Source: Isoptericola dokdonensis DS-3
Lineage (GTDB): Bacteria > Actinomycetota > Actinomycetes > Actinomycetales > Cellulomonadaceae
Assembly: GCF_001636295.1 (NCBI RefSeq)
Contig: NZ_CP014209.1
Span: 3,534,001 to 3,598,000, forward strand
Direction of reading: 5' to 3'
Length of the DNA stretch: 64,000 nucleotides
The position numbers and the translations under genes are program-made. The notes beneath the pieces were generated by a model. The model saw only the letters and a program-made list of their open reading frames with translations. It was not told the DNA's origin and did not search any database. Below are positions 17,665 through 25,730 of this stretch, in pieces (positions within the stretch are counted from its first letter, which is position 1; each line of letters starts with the position of its first letter).

Positions 17665-17826
17665 GGCAGCGGAGGGGGCGCGCGGACCCGATGTCGCCAG
17701 GGGCCTGTGAAGATCGTGCGACGGGTCCGCGCGGGGCGCGAGCGGCGGTCCGACGACGGCGGTGACGCCACGGCGCTGCAGGGTACCGTTGTCCCGATTC
17801 GTCCGCCCCGAGACCCCGAGGACCTC

Positions 17827-18588
17827 GTGCGCCTTCCCCACCCGCTGTACCGGCTCTACGAGCACCGGCTCGCGGCGTCGCTGACCGGCCCGGGCACCCC
17901 GCGGCACGTCGGCGTCATCCTCGACGGCAACCGCCGCTGGGCCCGGTCTTTCGGGGAGACGGCCGCCACCGGCCATCGCCGCGGTGCGGACAAGATCGCG
18001 GAGTTCCTCGGCTGGGCGTCGGAGCAGGGCATCGAGGTCGTCACCCTGTGGATGCTGTCGACCGACAACCTGGCGCGGCCGAAGGCGGAGCTCACCGACC
18101 TGCTCGACATCATCTCGGACGCGGTGAGCGATCTCGCCGCCACCGGCCGCTGGCGGCTGCGGGTCGTGGGCCGGCTGGACCTGCTGCCGGAGCGGCTCGG
18201 CCAGGCGCTGCGCGCCGCCGCGGCGGCCACGGGGGACGTGGACGGGCTGCAGGTGAACGTCGCCGTCGGGTACGGCGGCCGCCACGAGATCGCCGACGCC
18301 GTGCGGGCCTACCTGCGGGCGGCGGCCGACAGCGGCGCCACCCTGGCGGACCTGGCCGACAGCATCGACGTCGAGGACATCGCCGACCACCTGTACACCA
18401 AGGGCCAGCCCGACCCGGAGCTCGTCATCCGAACCTCCGGCGAGCAGCGGGTGGGCGGCTTCCTCATGTGGCAGAGTGCGCACTCTGAGCTGTACTTCTG
18501 CGAGGCGTACTGGCCGGACTTCCGTCGCGTCGACTTCCTGCGGGCGTTGCGCGACTACTCCCGGCGGGAGCGCCGGCTGGGGCGTTGA
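17827..18588 (+). CDS. cis-prenyltransferase, isoprenyl diphosphate synthase (Z-farnesyl diphosphate synthase-like)
   Basis: The enzyme adds isopentenyl units in cis to an allylic diphosphate. It has the catalytic 'VILDGNRRWARS' (Asp33), 'LWMLSTDNLARPKAEL', 'VAVGYGGRHEIADAVRAYL', 'ELVIRTSGEQRVGGFLMWQSAHSELYF' and 'RRVDFLRALRDYSRR', which as I recall resemble Rv1086, the short-chain Z,E-farnesyl diphosphate synthase, more than the long-chain UppS. Short or long product cannot be proven from sequence. An in-frame GTG at 17707 would add 40 low-complexity residues; GTG 17827 gives 253 residues starting 'VRLPHPLYRLYEHRL', where homologues start, with GAGG upstream. The next gene, a MarR regulator, starts 33 bases after. 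Confidence 0.92.
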   Translation: MRLPHPLYRLYEHRLAASLTGPGTPRHVGVILDGNRRWARSFGETAATGHRRGADKIAEFLGWASEQGIEVVTLWMLSTDNLARPKAELTDLLDIISDAVSDLAATGRWRLRVVGRLDLLPERLGQALRAAAAATGDVDGLQVNVAVGYGGRHEIADAVRAYLRAAADSGATLADLADSIDVEDIADHLYTKGQPDPELVIRTSGEQRVGGFLMWQSAHSELYFCEAYWPDFRRVDFLRALRDYSRRERRLGR

Positions 18589-18621
18589 CATCGGCGGGGG
18601 AGCCGGGACAGGGGGAGCGTG

Positions 18622-19110
18622 ATGACCGCCTCGACGTCGAGCGTGCCGGGCACCGCCAAGGAGGCGGCCCGCACCTGGGAGGCGCTGTTCCGCACGCAGG
18701 TCACGCTGATGCGGCGCTTCCAGGCCGACGACGTGTGGGTCGAGCTGTCGATGCGCGAGTACGACGTGCTGTTCACCCTGTCCCGGGCCGACGACGGTGC
18801 GCTGCGCCTGCGCGACCTCAACGAGAACGTGCTGCTCGCCCAGTCGTCGCTGTCGCGGATGGTGGAGCGGCTCGAGACCCGCGGCCTGGTGACGCGGTCG
18901 GTGCCGTCGGACGACGCGCGGGGCACGCTCGTCGCGCTCACCCGGGAGGGGCGGCGCCTCCAGAAGCAGGTCGGACGCCGGCACGTGCGGGCGATGGACC
19001 AGTACGTGGGCTCCGCGCTGGACTCGGCGGAGCAGGCCGAGCTGACGCGACTGCTGGACCGGTTGCGCCGGGCACAGCCGGAGATCGCGGACTGGTCCCC
19101 GCCAGGCTGA
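18622..19110 (+). CDS. MarR-family transcriptional regulator
   Basis: The 162-residue winged helix-turn-helix protein has the MarR layout: dimer helices at both ends, 'LSMREYDVLFTLSRAD', recognition region 'QSSLSRMVERLETRGLVTRSV', and the wing 'DARGTLVALTREGRRL'. The ligand is unknown. ATG at 18622 directly follows an in-frame GTG at 18619; either could serve, with AGGGGGA upstream. It lies 33 bases after the prenyltransferase gene on the same strand and 22 bases before the glycerate kinase gene, which has its own leaderless promoter, so it may be cotranscribed with the prenyltransferase. Confidence 0.92.
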   Translation: MTASTSSVPGTAKEAARTWEALFRTQVTLMRRFQADDVWVELSMREYDVLFTLSRADDGALRLRDLNENVLLAQSSLSRMVERLETRGLVTRSVPSDDARGTLVALTREGRRLQKQVGRRHVRAMDQYVGSALDSAEQAELTRLLDRLRRAQPEIADWSPPG

Positions 19111-19132
19111 CGGCAAGCGCTATCCTCGCCGC

Positions 19133-20317
19133 GTGACACCGTCGACACAGCCCGCGTCCGTGACTCCCGCCGACCCTCCGCACGTGGTGGTGGCCCCCGA
19201 CTCCTTCAAGGGCAGCCTGAGCGCGGCCGAGGTCGCCGCGGCGGTCCGGGAGGGCGTGCTCGCCGCGGTGCCGGGCGCCCGGGTCACCTGCCTGGCGATG
19301 GCCGACGGCGGTGAGGGGACGCTCGACGCGCTGGTCACCAGCTGGGGCGTCGACGTGCACGAGGTCGCCACGTGCGACGCCGTGGGCCGCCCCACCAGCG
19401 CTCGCTGGGCGGTGTCCCCGGACGGCCGGACCGGCGTCGTCGAGCTCGCGGAGGCGAGCGGGCTGCCCGGCGTCTCCGACGAGCCCTTGCAGGCCCTGCA
19501 TGCGCACACGCGCGGCACGGGCGAGCTCGCGGCGGCCGTGCTGGACGCCGGGGTCGTGGAGGTGCTGGTCTGTCTGGGCGGGTCCGCGTCGACCGACGGC
19601 GGGTCCGGGGTGCTCGTCGGGCTCGGTGCCCGCCTGCTCGACGCCGACGGGGCGCCCGTCCCCGACGGCGGCGAGGGCCTGGCCCGGGTGGCACGGCTCG
19701 ACCTCGACGGCCTGCACCCGCGAGCCCGGGAGGTGCGCTGGCGGCTCGCCGTGGACGTGACGAACCCGCTCGTGGGGGAGCTGGGCGCGGCCGCGGTCTT
19801 CGGCCCGCAGAAGGGTGCGAGCCCGGGGGACGTCGTCTTCCTCGACGAGGCGTTGACGCGCTGGGCCGCGCTGCTGGAGCGGGAGACCGGCGTGCACGTC
19901 CACGACCTGCCCGGCGCCGGGGCGGCCGGGGGGGTGCCCGCCGCCCTCGTCGCGGTGCTGGGCGCCGAGCCGGAGCCGGGTGCCGCCCTGGTCGCCGAGG
20001 CGGTCGGCCTGCCGGCGGCGGTGGCCGACGCGGCGCTCGTGGTCACCGGCGAGGGGTCCTTCGACTCCCAGTCCGTGCGCGGCAAGGTCGCCGACGGGGT
20101 GGCCCGGGTCGCGGCCGCGTCCCCGGCGCGGCCGCCGGTGGTGGTGCTGGCCGGTCAGGTGCTGCTGCCCGCCGAGCAGACCCGGGCCGCCGGCATCACG
20201 GCGGCGTTCTCCATCGCGCCCGGCCCGGTCGCCCTGGAGGACCTGCTGCCGCGCACGGCCGCACGCCTGACCGACCTGGCCGCGTCCGTGACCCGCCTGG
20301 CCCTGGCGCAGAGCTGA
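19133..20317 (+). CDS. Glycerate kinase
   Basis: The enzyme phosphorylates D-glycerate (GlxK/GarK type, probably forming 2-phosphoglycerate). The 394-residue product has the family hallmarks 'VVAPDSFKGSLSAAEVAAA', 'MADGGEGTLDALV', 'CLGGSASTDGGSGVLVGLGARLLD', 'DVTNPLVGELGAAAVFGPQKGAS' and 'VVTGEGSFDSQSVRGKVADGVA'. GTG at 19133 is supported by TATCCT 6 bases upstream, a leaderless start. It is not in an operon with glyoxylate genes here; the MarR gene lies upstream and the ferrochelatase gene downstream after about 135 bases. Confidence 0.93.
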   Translation: MTPSTQPASVTPADPPHVVVAPDSFKGSLSAAEVAAAVREGVLAAVPGARVTCLAMADGGEGTLDALVTSWGVDVHEVATCDAVGRPTSARWAVSPDGRTGVVELAEASGLPGVSDEPLQALHAHTRGTGELAAAVLDAGVVEVLVCLGGSASTDGGSGVLVGLGARLLDADGAPVPDGGEGLARVARLDLDGLHPRAREVRWRLAVDVTNPLVGELGAAAVFGPQKGASPGDVVFLDEALTRWAALLERETGVHVHDLPGAGAAGGVPAALVAVLGAEPEPGAALVAEAVGLPAAVADAALVVTGEGSFDSQSVRGKVADGVARVAAASPARPPVVVLAGQVLLPAEQTRAAGITAAFSIAPGPVALEDLLPRTAARLTDLAASVTRLALAQS

Positions 20318-20452
20318 CGGGCGTCGGTTGACGGACGGCGGGACCCGTGGGGTCGCCGCCCGCTCGATCTGACGGTCTGTGCTTTCAATGTCACGTCGGG
20401 AGCGGCGGCGATCGGTCGTGAGGCCGCGGGGGACGGGTGGATGATGGGTTCC

Positions 20453-21598
20453 ATGCCTGCGACCCCCCGGTCACTCGACGTTGCCCCGTACGACGCGCTG
20501 CTGCTGTACTCCTTCGGCGGTCCGAACAAGCCCGAGGACGTCGTCCCGTTCCTGCGGAACGTGACGGTCGGCAAGGGCATCCCGGACGCCCGTCTGGAGG
20601 AGGTCGGCGAGCACTACTACGGGTTCGGCGGCAAGAGCCCCATCAACGAGCAGAACCTCGAGCTGAAGGCGGCGCTCGAGGCGGAGCTCGCCCGCCGCGG
20701 CATCGACCTGCCGGTCGTGTGGGGCAACCGCAACTGGGAGCCGTTCACCACCGACGCGATCGACGAGCTGGAGCGGATCGGCGCGCAGCGTGCCGTGGCG
20801 CTCGTGACGTCCGCGTACTCGTCGTACTCCGGGTGCCGGCAGTACCGCGAGGACCTCGCCGTCGTGCTCGAGAAGCGCGGCCAGCTCGACGACTCCGGCT
20901 CCACGGGTGTCGAGCTCGACAAGATCCGCTCGTACTTCAACCACCCCGGCTTCGTGCAGGCGAACCTCGACGCCGTCGCCGACGGCTTCGCGGAGCTCGT
21001 GGCGAAGGGCGGCGACCCGCGCTCGGCGCGCCTGGTGTTCGTCACCCACTCCATCCCGGACACGATGGAGGCCGCCTCGGTGGTCTCGCAGGCCACGTAC
21101 TCCGCCCAGCACCTGGACGTCGCGCGCAGCGTGGTGGCAGGGCTCGCCGAGCGGCTCGGGCACGACGTCGCCTGGGACCTCGCCTACTGCTCCCGCTCGG
21201 GCCCGCCGAGCCAGCCGTGGCTCGAGCCCGACGTCAACGACCACCTCGAGGCGCTGGCCGCCGACGGCGTGACGGACGTCGTGATGGCCCCGATCGGCTT
21301 CGTCTCGGACCACATGGAGGTCGCCTACGACCTCGACACCGAGGCGATGGCCACGGCCGGCGAGCTCGGCCTCACGGCGGTGCGGGCGGGCACGGTGAGC
21401 ACGCGGGAGCCGTTCGTGCGCGGCCTGGTCGACCTGCTCCTGGAGCGCGCCGCGATCGCGCGGGGCGAGGACGTCGCCGAGGCGACGGTCGGCGACCTGC
21501 CGCCGTTCCGCTCGGTGTGCGCGCCCGGCTGCTGCCTGCGCCGCGACGGCGAGCCGAGCGGCGTGCCCGCCCTGTGCGGCTCCGGCCTCTACTCCTGA
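20453..21598 (+). CDS. hemH: Ferrochelatase (coproporphyrin III type, actinobacterial)
   Basis: This enzyme (also called CpfC) inserts iron, in actinobacteria into coproporphyrin III. The 381-residue product has '[14 protein letters not shown]', '[15 protein letters not shown]', '[15 protein letters not shown]', '[11 protein letters not shown]' and '[14 protein letters not shown]' with the catalytic His and Glu. The Cys of 'SGCRQY' plus the C-terminal 'CAPGCCLRR' match the [2Fe-2S] cluster ligands of actinobacterial ferrochelatases. It is followed 40 bases later by the coprohaem decarboxylase gene, which confirms the coproporphyrin-dependent branch. ATG codons at 20441 and 20444 are in frame upstream; 20453 is preferred on homologue length, but this is uncertain. 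Confidence 0.96.
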   Translation: MPATPRSLDVAPYDALLLYSFGGPNKPEDVVPFLRNVTVGKGIPDARLEEVGEHYYGFGGKSPINEQNLELKAALEAELARRGIDLPVVWGNRNWEPFTTDAIDELERIGAQRAVALVTSAYSSYSGCRQYREDLAVVLEKRGQLDDSGSTGVELDKIRSYFNHPGFVQANLDAVADGFAELVAKGGDPRSARLVFVTHSIPDTMEAASVVSQATYSAQHLDVARSVVAGLAERLGHDVAWDLAYCSRSGPPSQPWLEPDVNDHLEALAADGVTDVVMAPIGFVSDHMEVAYDLDTEAMATAGELGLTAVRAGTVSTREPFVRGLVDLLLERAAIARGEDVAEATVGDLPPFRSVCAPGCCLRRDGEPSGVPALCGSGLYS

Positions 21599-21638
21599 TC
21601 CCTGCCACCGCGCCCCGACCCGAGGAGACACGGCACCC

Positions 21639-22397
21639 ATGAGCGACACCCACGTCCACGGCGACACGGGCCACGACGTCGACACCGCGGCGATCAACGC
21701 CGGCATCCGGTACACGATGTGGTCGGTGTTCGCGCTGACGGAGACGCTGCCCGCGGCCACCTCGGCGCGCGCCGCGATGGTCGCGGAGGCCGAGGACGCG
21801 GCCTGGGGCGGCGCCTCGGAGCGCGACGCCGCGGCGACCGAGGGCGACGTCGTCGTGCGCGGCTGGTACGACGTGGGCGGGCTGCGCGGCGACGCGGACC
21901 TCATGCTGTGGACGCACGGGCCGAGCATCGAGGCCGTGCAGGCGGCGTACCGCCGCGTCCGTGCGACGGCGCTCGGCCGGGGTCTGGAGCCGGTCTGGTC
22001 GGTGGCGGCGCTGCACCGGCCGGCGGAGTTCAACCGCGGTCACGTGCCCGCGTTCCTCGCGGGCGAGCAGCCGCGCGACTACCTGTGCGTGTACCCGTTC
22101 GTGCGGTCCTACGACTGGTACCTGCTGCCCGAGGGGGAGCGCCGCACGATGCTGCGGGACCACGGCATGGCCGCCGCGGGCTACAAGGACGTGCGGGCGA
22201 ACACCGTCTCGGCGTTCGCCCTCGGGGACTACGAGTGGCTGCTGGCGTTCGAGGCGGACGAGCTGCACCGCATCGTCGACCTCATGCGGGACCTGCGCGA
22301 CACCGAGGCCCGTCGCCACGTGCGCGAGGAGATCCCGTTCTTCACGGGCCCCCGCACGACGCTCGCCGCCTGGGCGGACGCGCAGCCGCTGGACTGA
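21639..22397 (+). CDS. chdC: Coprohaem decarboxylase (HemQ/ChdC)
   Basis: ChdC performs the last step of the coproporphyrin-dependent haem pathway, two oxidative decarboxylations of coprohaem to haem b with peroxide. The 252-residue protein has '[12 protein letters not shown]', '[22 protein letters not shown]', '[25 protein letters not shown]' containing the tyrosine used in decarboxylation, and the C-terminal 'REEIPFFTG'. The proximal His region '[18 protein letters not shown]' is present. GAGGAGA precedes the ATG. The start lies 40 bases after hemH, so the two are one operon. Confidence 0.95.
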   Translation: MSDTHVHGDTGHDVDTAAINAGIRYTMWSVFALTETLPAATSARAAMVAEAEDAAWGGASERDAAATEGDVVVRGWYDVGGLRGDADLMLWTHGPSIEAVQAAYRRVRATALGRGLEPVWSVAALHRPAEFNRGHVPAFLAGEQPRDYLCVYPFVRSYDWYLLPEGERRTMLRDHGMAAAGYKDVRANTVSAFALGDYEWLLAFEADELHRIVDLMRDLRDTEARRHVREEIPFFTGPRTTLAAWADAQPLD

Positions 22398-22463
22398 CGC
22401 GCGCGGCGGTCCGCGTGCCGCCGCCGAGATGCTCAGCATGCTGATCTTTGTCATGCTGGACGC

Positions 22464-23291
22464 ATGAGCGCACCGACCGGCACCTCCGCAGGACCGACCG
22501 CCGCCGACCGGGTCCGGCAGGTGGTGGTGCTCGTCGGTGCCCTCGTCGCCGTCGCCGCCGCCGCGATCGGCGCGGGGGCGTTCGGCGGGCAGCCCATCGA
22601 GCAGGCCGCGGACGGCGCGCTGTCCGCCGAGGCGACGGTCGTCGCGCCCGACAACCCGGCGTTCCGCATCTGGTCGGTCATCTACCTCGGCCTCGTCGTC
22701 ACCGCCGTCGTCCAGGCCCTGCCCGGGCGCGCCGCCGACCCGCGCTGGCGGGTCACGAGCTGGTGGGTGCTCGCCTCCATGGTGCTCAACGCGCTGTGGA
22801 TCGGGGTCGTGCAGGCCGGCTCGGTGTGGGGGAGCGTCGTCGTCATCGCCGTGCTGCTCGTCGTGCTCGGCATCCTCGTCGACCGCCTGGTGCGGCACGC
22901 GCGCACCCGCACCCTCGACGGCGTCGTCGTCGAGGCGACCGTCGGTCTCTACCTCGGTTGGGTGAGCGTCGCGACGCTCGCGAACGTCGCCGCCGCGCTG
23001 GCCTCCGAAGACGTCGGGGAGCTCGGCCTGGGAGCCAGCGCCTGGGGTTCCACGCTCGTCGTCGCCGGCGCCGTCGTCGCGGTCGGCGTCGCCGCGCGCA
23101 CCGCCCCGCACCGCCCCGTGATCGCCGTCGCGACCGGCCTGGCCACGGGGTGGGGGCTCGCCTGGATCGCCGTGGCGCGCTTCCAGGGACCGCTGCTCGA
23201 CGACACCGTCGCCTATGCCGCCGTGCTGAGCGCCGTCGTCGCGGCGGTCGTGCCCGTCGTGCTGGTGGTCGTCGCCCGACGACGTCGCTGA
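22464..23291 (+). CDS. TspO/MBR-related membrane protein
   Basis: The 275-residue protein has seven or so hydrophobic segments. 'PDNPAFRIWSVIYLGLVVTAVVQALPG', 'WWVLASMVLNALWIGVVQAG' and 'GLYLGWVSVATLANVAAAL' match the long actinobacterial variant of the tryptophan-rich sensory protein (TspO/MBR) family. TspO proteins bind tetrapyrroles, which fits with the haem genes just upstream, but the long variant is uncharacterised as far as I know. CATGCT ends 6 bases before the ATG, a leaderless start, and a 12-bp palindrome (TCAGCATGCTGA, 22433-22444) lies near the -35 position. The stop codon lies inside a 14-bp palindrome (23287-23300) shared with the convergent methyltransferase gene. Confidence 0.8.
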   Translation: MSAPTGTSAGPTAADRVRQVVVLVGALVAVAAAAIGAGAFGGQPIEQAADGALSAEATVVAPDNPAFRIWSVIYLGLVVTAVVQALPGRAADPRWRVTSWWVLASMVLNALWIGVVQAGSVWGSVVVIAVLLVVLGILVDRLVRHARTRTLDGVVVEATVGLYLGWVSVATLANVAAALASEDVGELGLGASAWGSTLVVAGAVVAVGVAARTAPHRPVIAVATGLATGWGLAWIAVARFQGPLLDDTVAYAAVLSAVVAAVVPVVLVVVARRRR

Positions 23292-23295
23292 CCGG

Positions 23296-24198
23296 TCAGC
23301 GGGGGAGCGTCCCGGTCACGACCAGCCCGCCCGCCCCGTCGGCAGTCGGTGGTCCCGGCGCCGCACGCTCGTCCCACGGCTCGTCCCACGGCTCGTCCTC
23401 GGCCGCACCGCGGACGACGGCGGCCGTCAGGCCCGCCGCCCGCATCACGGCGGTCGCGGCCTCGACCTGCCCGGCACCGACCTCCACGAGCAGCGACCCG
23501 CCGGGAGCGAGCCAGGGTGCGGCCTCCCCGGCGACGCGCCGCACGACGTCGAGCCCGTCGTCGCCGCCGTCGAGCGCGACCACGGGCTCGTGCTCGCGGG
23601 CCTCCGGCGGCAGCGTGCGCAGGGTGCCGGTCGGCACGTAGGGGGCGTGGCAGAGCAGCACGTCGACCCGGCCGCGCAGCCCCGGCGGCAGCGGGGCGAA
23701 CAGGTCTCCGGTGTGCACGATGCCGCCCAGCGGACCCACGTTGGTCACGGCGTGCGCCGTCGCGACGGGGTCGAGGTCGCTCGCGTGCAGCTCGACGGCG
23801 GTCCCGCCTGCCCGGGCCGCCAGCAGCAGGGCGCCGCCCACCGCGCCGCACCCGCAGCACAGGTCCAGCACGACCGCGGGCACGGGCGGCGGACCGGCGG
23901 TGCCGCCGGTGGGCAGGAGGCCCGCCCCGACGTCCACCAGCAGCTCGCTGCGGCGACGCGGCACGAACACCCCCGGCCCGACGGACCAGCGCCGCCCGGC
24001 GAGCTCCGCCCAGCCGAGGACGTGCTCCAGCGGCTCGCCCGCCACCCGGCGAGCCACGAGCGCCTCCAGGGCGGCGCCGTCCACGCCGTCCGGCGCACCC
24101 GCTTCCGGGAGCCGGGCCGCGTCGAGCAGCAGCGCCGCCTCGTCCTCGGCGAACACGCAGCCCGCGGACCGCAGCCGGGCCACCAGCCCGGCGGCCAC
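23296..24198 (-). CDS. PrmC-like protein-(glutamine-N5) methyltransferase, unknown substrate
   Basis: The roughly 300-residue protein resembles PrmC/HemK release-factor methyltransferases: a helical N-terminal domain ('EDEAALLLDAARL', 'RVAGEPLEHVLGWAELAGRRWSVGPGVFVPRRRSELLV') and a class I methyltransferase domain with 'VVLDLCCGCGAVGGALLL' and 'ELHASDLDP'. The active-site NPPY motif of PrmC is replaced by 'CHAPYVPTG', close to the paralogous family TIGR03704, so it is probably not the release-factor enzyme. No ATG exists; GTG at 24198 is the first plausible start, without a good ribosome binding site. It lies about 70 bases after the glutamate dehydrogenase gene on the same strand. The C-terminal 30 residues are low-complexity and include a DEPW repeat. 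Confidence 0.8.
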   Translation of the reverse strand: MAAGLVARLRSAGCVFAEDEAALLLDAARLPEAGAPDGVDGAALEALVARRVAGEPLEHVLGWAELAGRRWSVGPGVFVPRRRSELLVDVGAGLLPTGGTAGPPPVPAVVLDLCCGCGAVGGALLLAARAGGTAVELHASDLDPVATAHAVTNVGPLGGIVHTGDLFAPLPPGLRGRVDVLLCHAPYVPTGTLRTLPPEAREHEPVVALDGGDDGLDVVRRVAGEAAPWLAPGGSLLVEVGAGQVEAATAVMRAAGLTAAVVRGAAEDEPWDEPWDERAAPGPPTADGAGGLVVTGTLPR

Positions 24199-24269
24199 CG
24201 GGACGGCCCGCCCCGCACCGATCCCGGGGGAGGCGTCGCCGTCCGCCGCCGGACCCCGCGCGGCGCGGC

Positions 24270-25547
24270 TCAGGGGTACAGCCCGCGGATCTGGTGCGCC
24301 TCGGCCGTGCGCTGCACACCGATGATCAGCGCCGCCTCCCGCAGCGACAGCCCGTCGCGGCGGGCCAGCGCCGACACCGACGCGTACGCCGACGCCATGC
24401 GGCGGGCGAGCTTCTCGGCGATCTCCTGCTCCGTCCACCAGTACGCCTGGTTCGCCTGCACCCACTCGAAGTAGGACACGACGACGCCGCCCGCGTTCGC
24501 GAGCACGTCCGGCACCACCGTGACGCCCCGCGCGGCCAGGATCTCGTCGGCGGCCGTCGTGGTGGGGCCGTTCGCCCCCTCGACCACCCAGCGCGCCCGC
24601 ACGGTCGGCGCCGTCGCCGCCGTCAGCACGCCCTCGACGGCGGCCGGGACCAGGACGTCGACGTCGAGGGCCAGCATGTCCTCGTTCGACACCGGGTCCG
24701 CGCCGTCGAACCCGACGACGGTCCCCGTCTCGGCGACGTGCGCCACCAGGCGTGCCACGTCCAGACCGGCGTCGTCGCGGACGCCGCCGTACTGGTCGCT
24801 GACCGCGACCACCCGGGCCCCGCGCTCGGCGAAGATCGCCGCGGCGTGCCCGCCGACCTTGCCGAAGCCCTGGATCGCGACCGTCACCGCCTCCAGCGGG
24901 ACCTCCGCCTCCTTGAGCGCCGCGGCCGTGACGTGCACGATCCCCGCGCTGGTCGCCGTGCCGCGACCCAGCGACCCGCCGACCGCGAGCGGCTTGCCCG
25001 TGACGACCGCCGGGATCGTGTACCCGCGGTTCACGGAGTAGGTGTCCATGACCCACGCCATCGTGCCCGCGTCCGTGCCCATGTCCGGCGCCATGATGTC
25101 CGTGTCCGGGCCGATGACCGGCATCAGCTCGGACGTGTACCGCCGTGTCACGCGCTCCAGCTCGGCCGACGAGTGCTCCCGCGGGTCGATGCCGATGCCG
25201 CCCTTCGCGCCGCCGAACGGCAGGTCCGCGATCGCGCACTTCCAGGACATCCACATCGCCAGCGCCCGCACCTCGTCGATGTCGACGCTCGGGTGGTAGC
25301 GCAGCCCGCCCTTGCCGGGCCCGCGGGACACGTTGTGCTGCACCCGGAACCCGTGGAACAGCACCGAGGAGCCGTCGTCGCGGCGCAGCGGCACCGCCAC
25401 GTGCATCTCACGGCGCGGGGTCGCGAGCATCTGGTGCAGTCCGTCGTCGTAGCCCAGGTGGGCGACCGCCGTCGCGAGCTGGTGGTGCGCCGTCGCCAGG
25501 GGCGAGGCGTCGGCCGCGGGGGCCGGGCGGGTCGACGTCGTCGTCAA
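24270..25547 (-). CDS. gdhA: Glutamate dehydrogenase (Glu/Leu/Phe/Val dehydrogenase family)
   Basis: The enzyme interconverts glutamate and 2-oxoglutarate plus ammonia using NAD(P). The 425-residue product has 'GFRVQHNVSRGPGKGGLRYH', 'KCAIADLPFGGAKGGIGIDP' with the catalytic lysines, 'MAPDMGTDAGTMAWVMDTYS', the Rossmann motif 'IQGFGKVGGHAA' and 'VVEGANGPTT'. The size and motifs fit the hexameric class of about 420 residues. The start is TTG at 25547, set by GAGGAGG a few bases upstream; no ATG lies nearby. It is divergent from putA, whose product makes glutamate, so this pair can take proline to 2-oxoglutarate. Confidence 0.95.
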   Translation of the reverse strand: MTTTSTRPAPAADASPLATAHHQLATAVAHLGYDDGLHQMLATPRREMHVAVPLRRDDGSSVLFHGFRVQHNVSRGPGKGGLRYHPSVDIDEVRALAMWMSWKCAIADLPFGGAKGGIGIDPREHSSAELERVTRRYTSELMPVIGPDTDIMAPDMGTDAGTMAWVMDTYSVNRGYTIPAVVTGKPLAVGGSLGRGTATSAGIVHVTAAALKEAEVPLEAVTVAIQGFGKVGGHAAAIFAERGARVVAVSDQYGGVRDDAGLDVARLVAHVAETGTVVGFDGADPVSNEDMLALDVDVLVPAAVEGVLTAATAPTVRARWVVEGANGPTTTAADEILAARGVTVVPDVLANAGGVVVSYFEWVQANQAYWWTEQEIAEKLARRMASAYASVSALARRDGLSLREAALIIGVQRTAEAHQIRGLYP

Positions 25548-25730
25548 CGGGTCCTCCTCGGAGGTTCGGGGGCGGGTCCTGGGGTGGTGGCCCCGCCGGG
25601 TCTCGCGGTCCGTTCCGGGCCACAAGGAGAACGTACCCCCGTCCGGGCGTCGGAGGCTTGGCAGCCAGCCGCGCCGCCGGCGCCGGATCCGTACAAGACG
25701 CCCACGGCCCCGCGGGGGCACAGTGGAGGC

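Noticed and set aside
17707..17826. Earlier GTG start for the prenyltransferase
   Set aside because: It would add 40 low-complexity residues absent from the family; the later GTG fits homologue length.
22433..22444. 12-bp palindrome before the TspO-like gene as an operator
   Set aside because: It is short and has no second copy or partner regulator nearby; mentioned only in the gene entry.
23349..25730. In-frame open extension of putA upstream, giving a 1971-residue frame
   Set aside because: The extension lies antisense to gdhA and the PrmC-like gene, is Arg/Pro-rich nonsense, and a good ribosome binding site and family-matching start exist at 25731.
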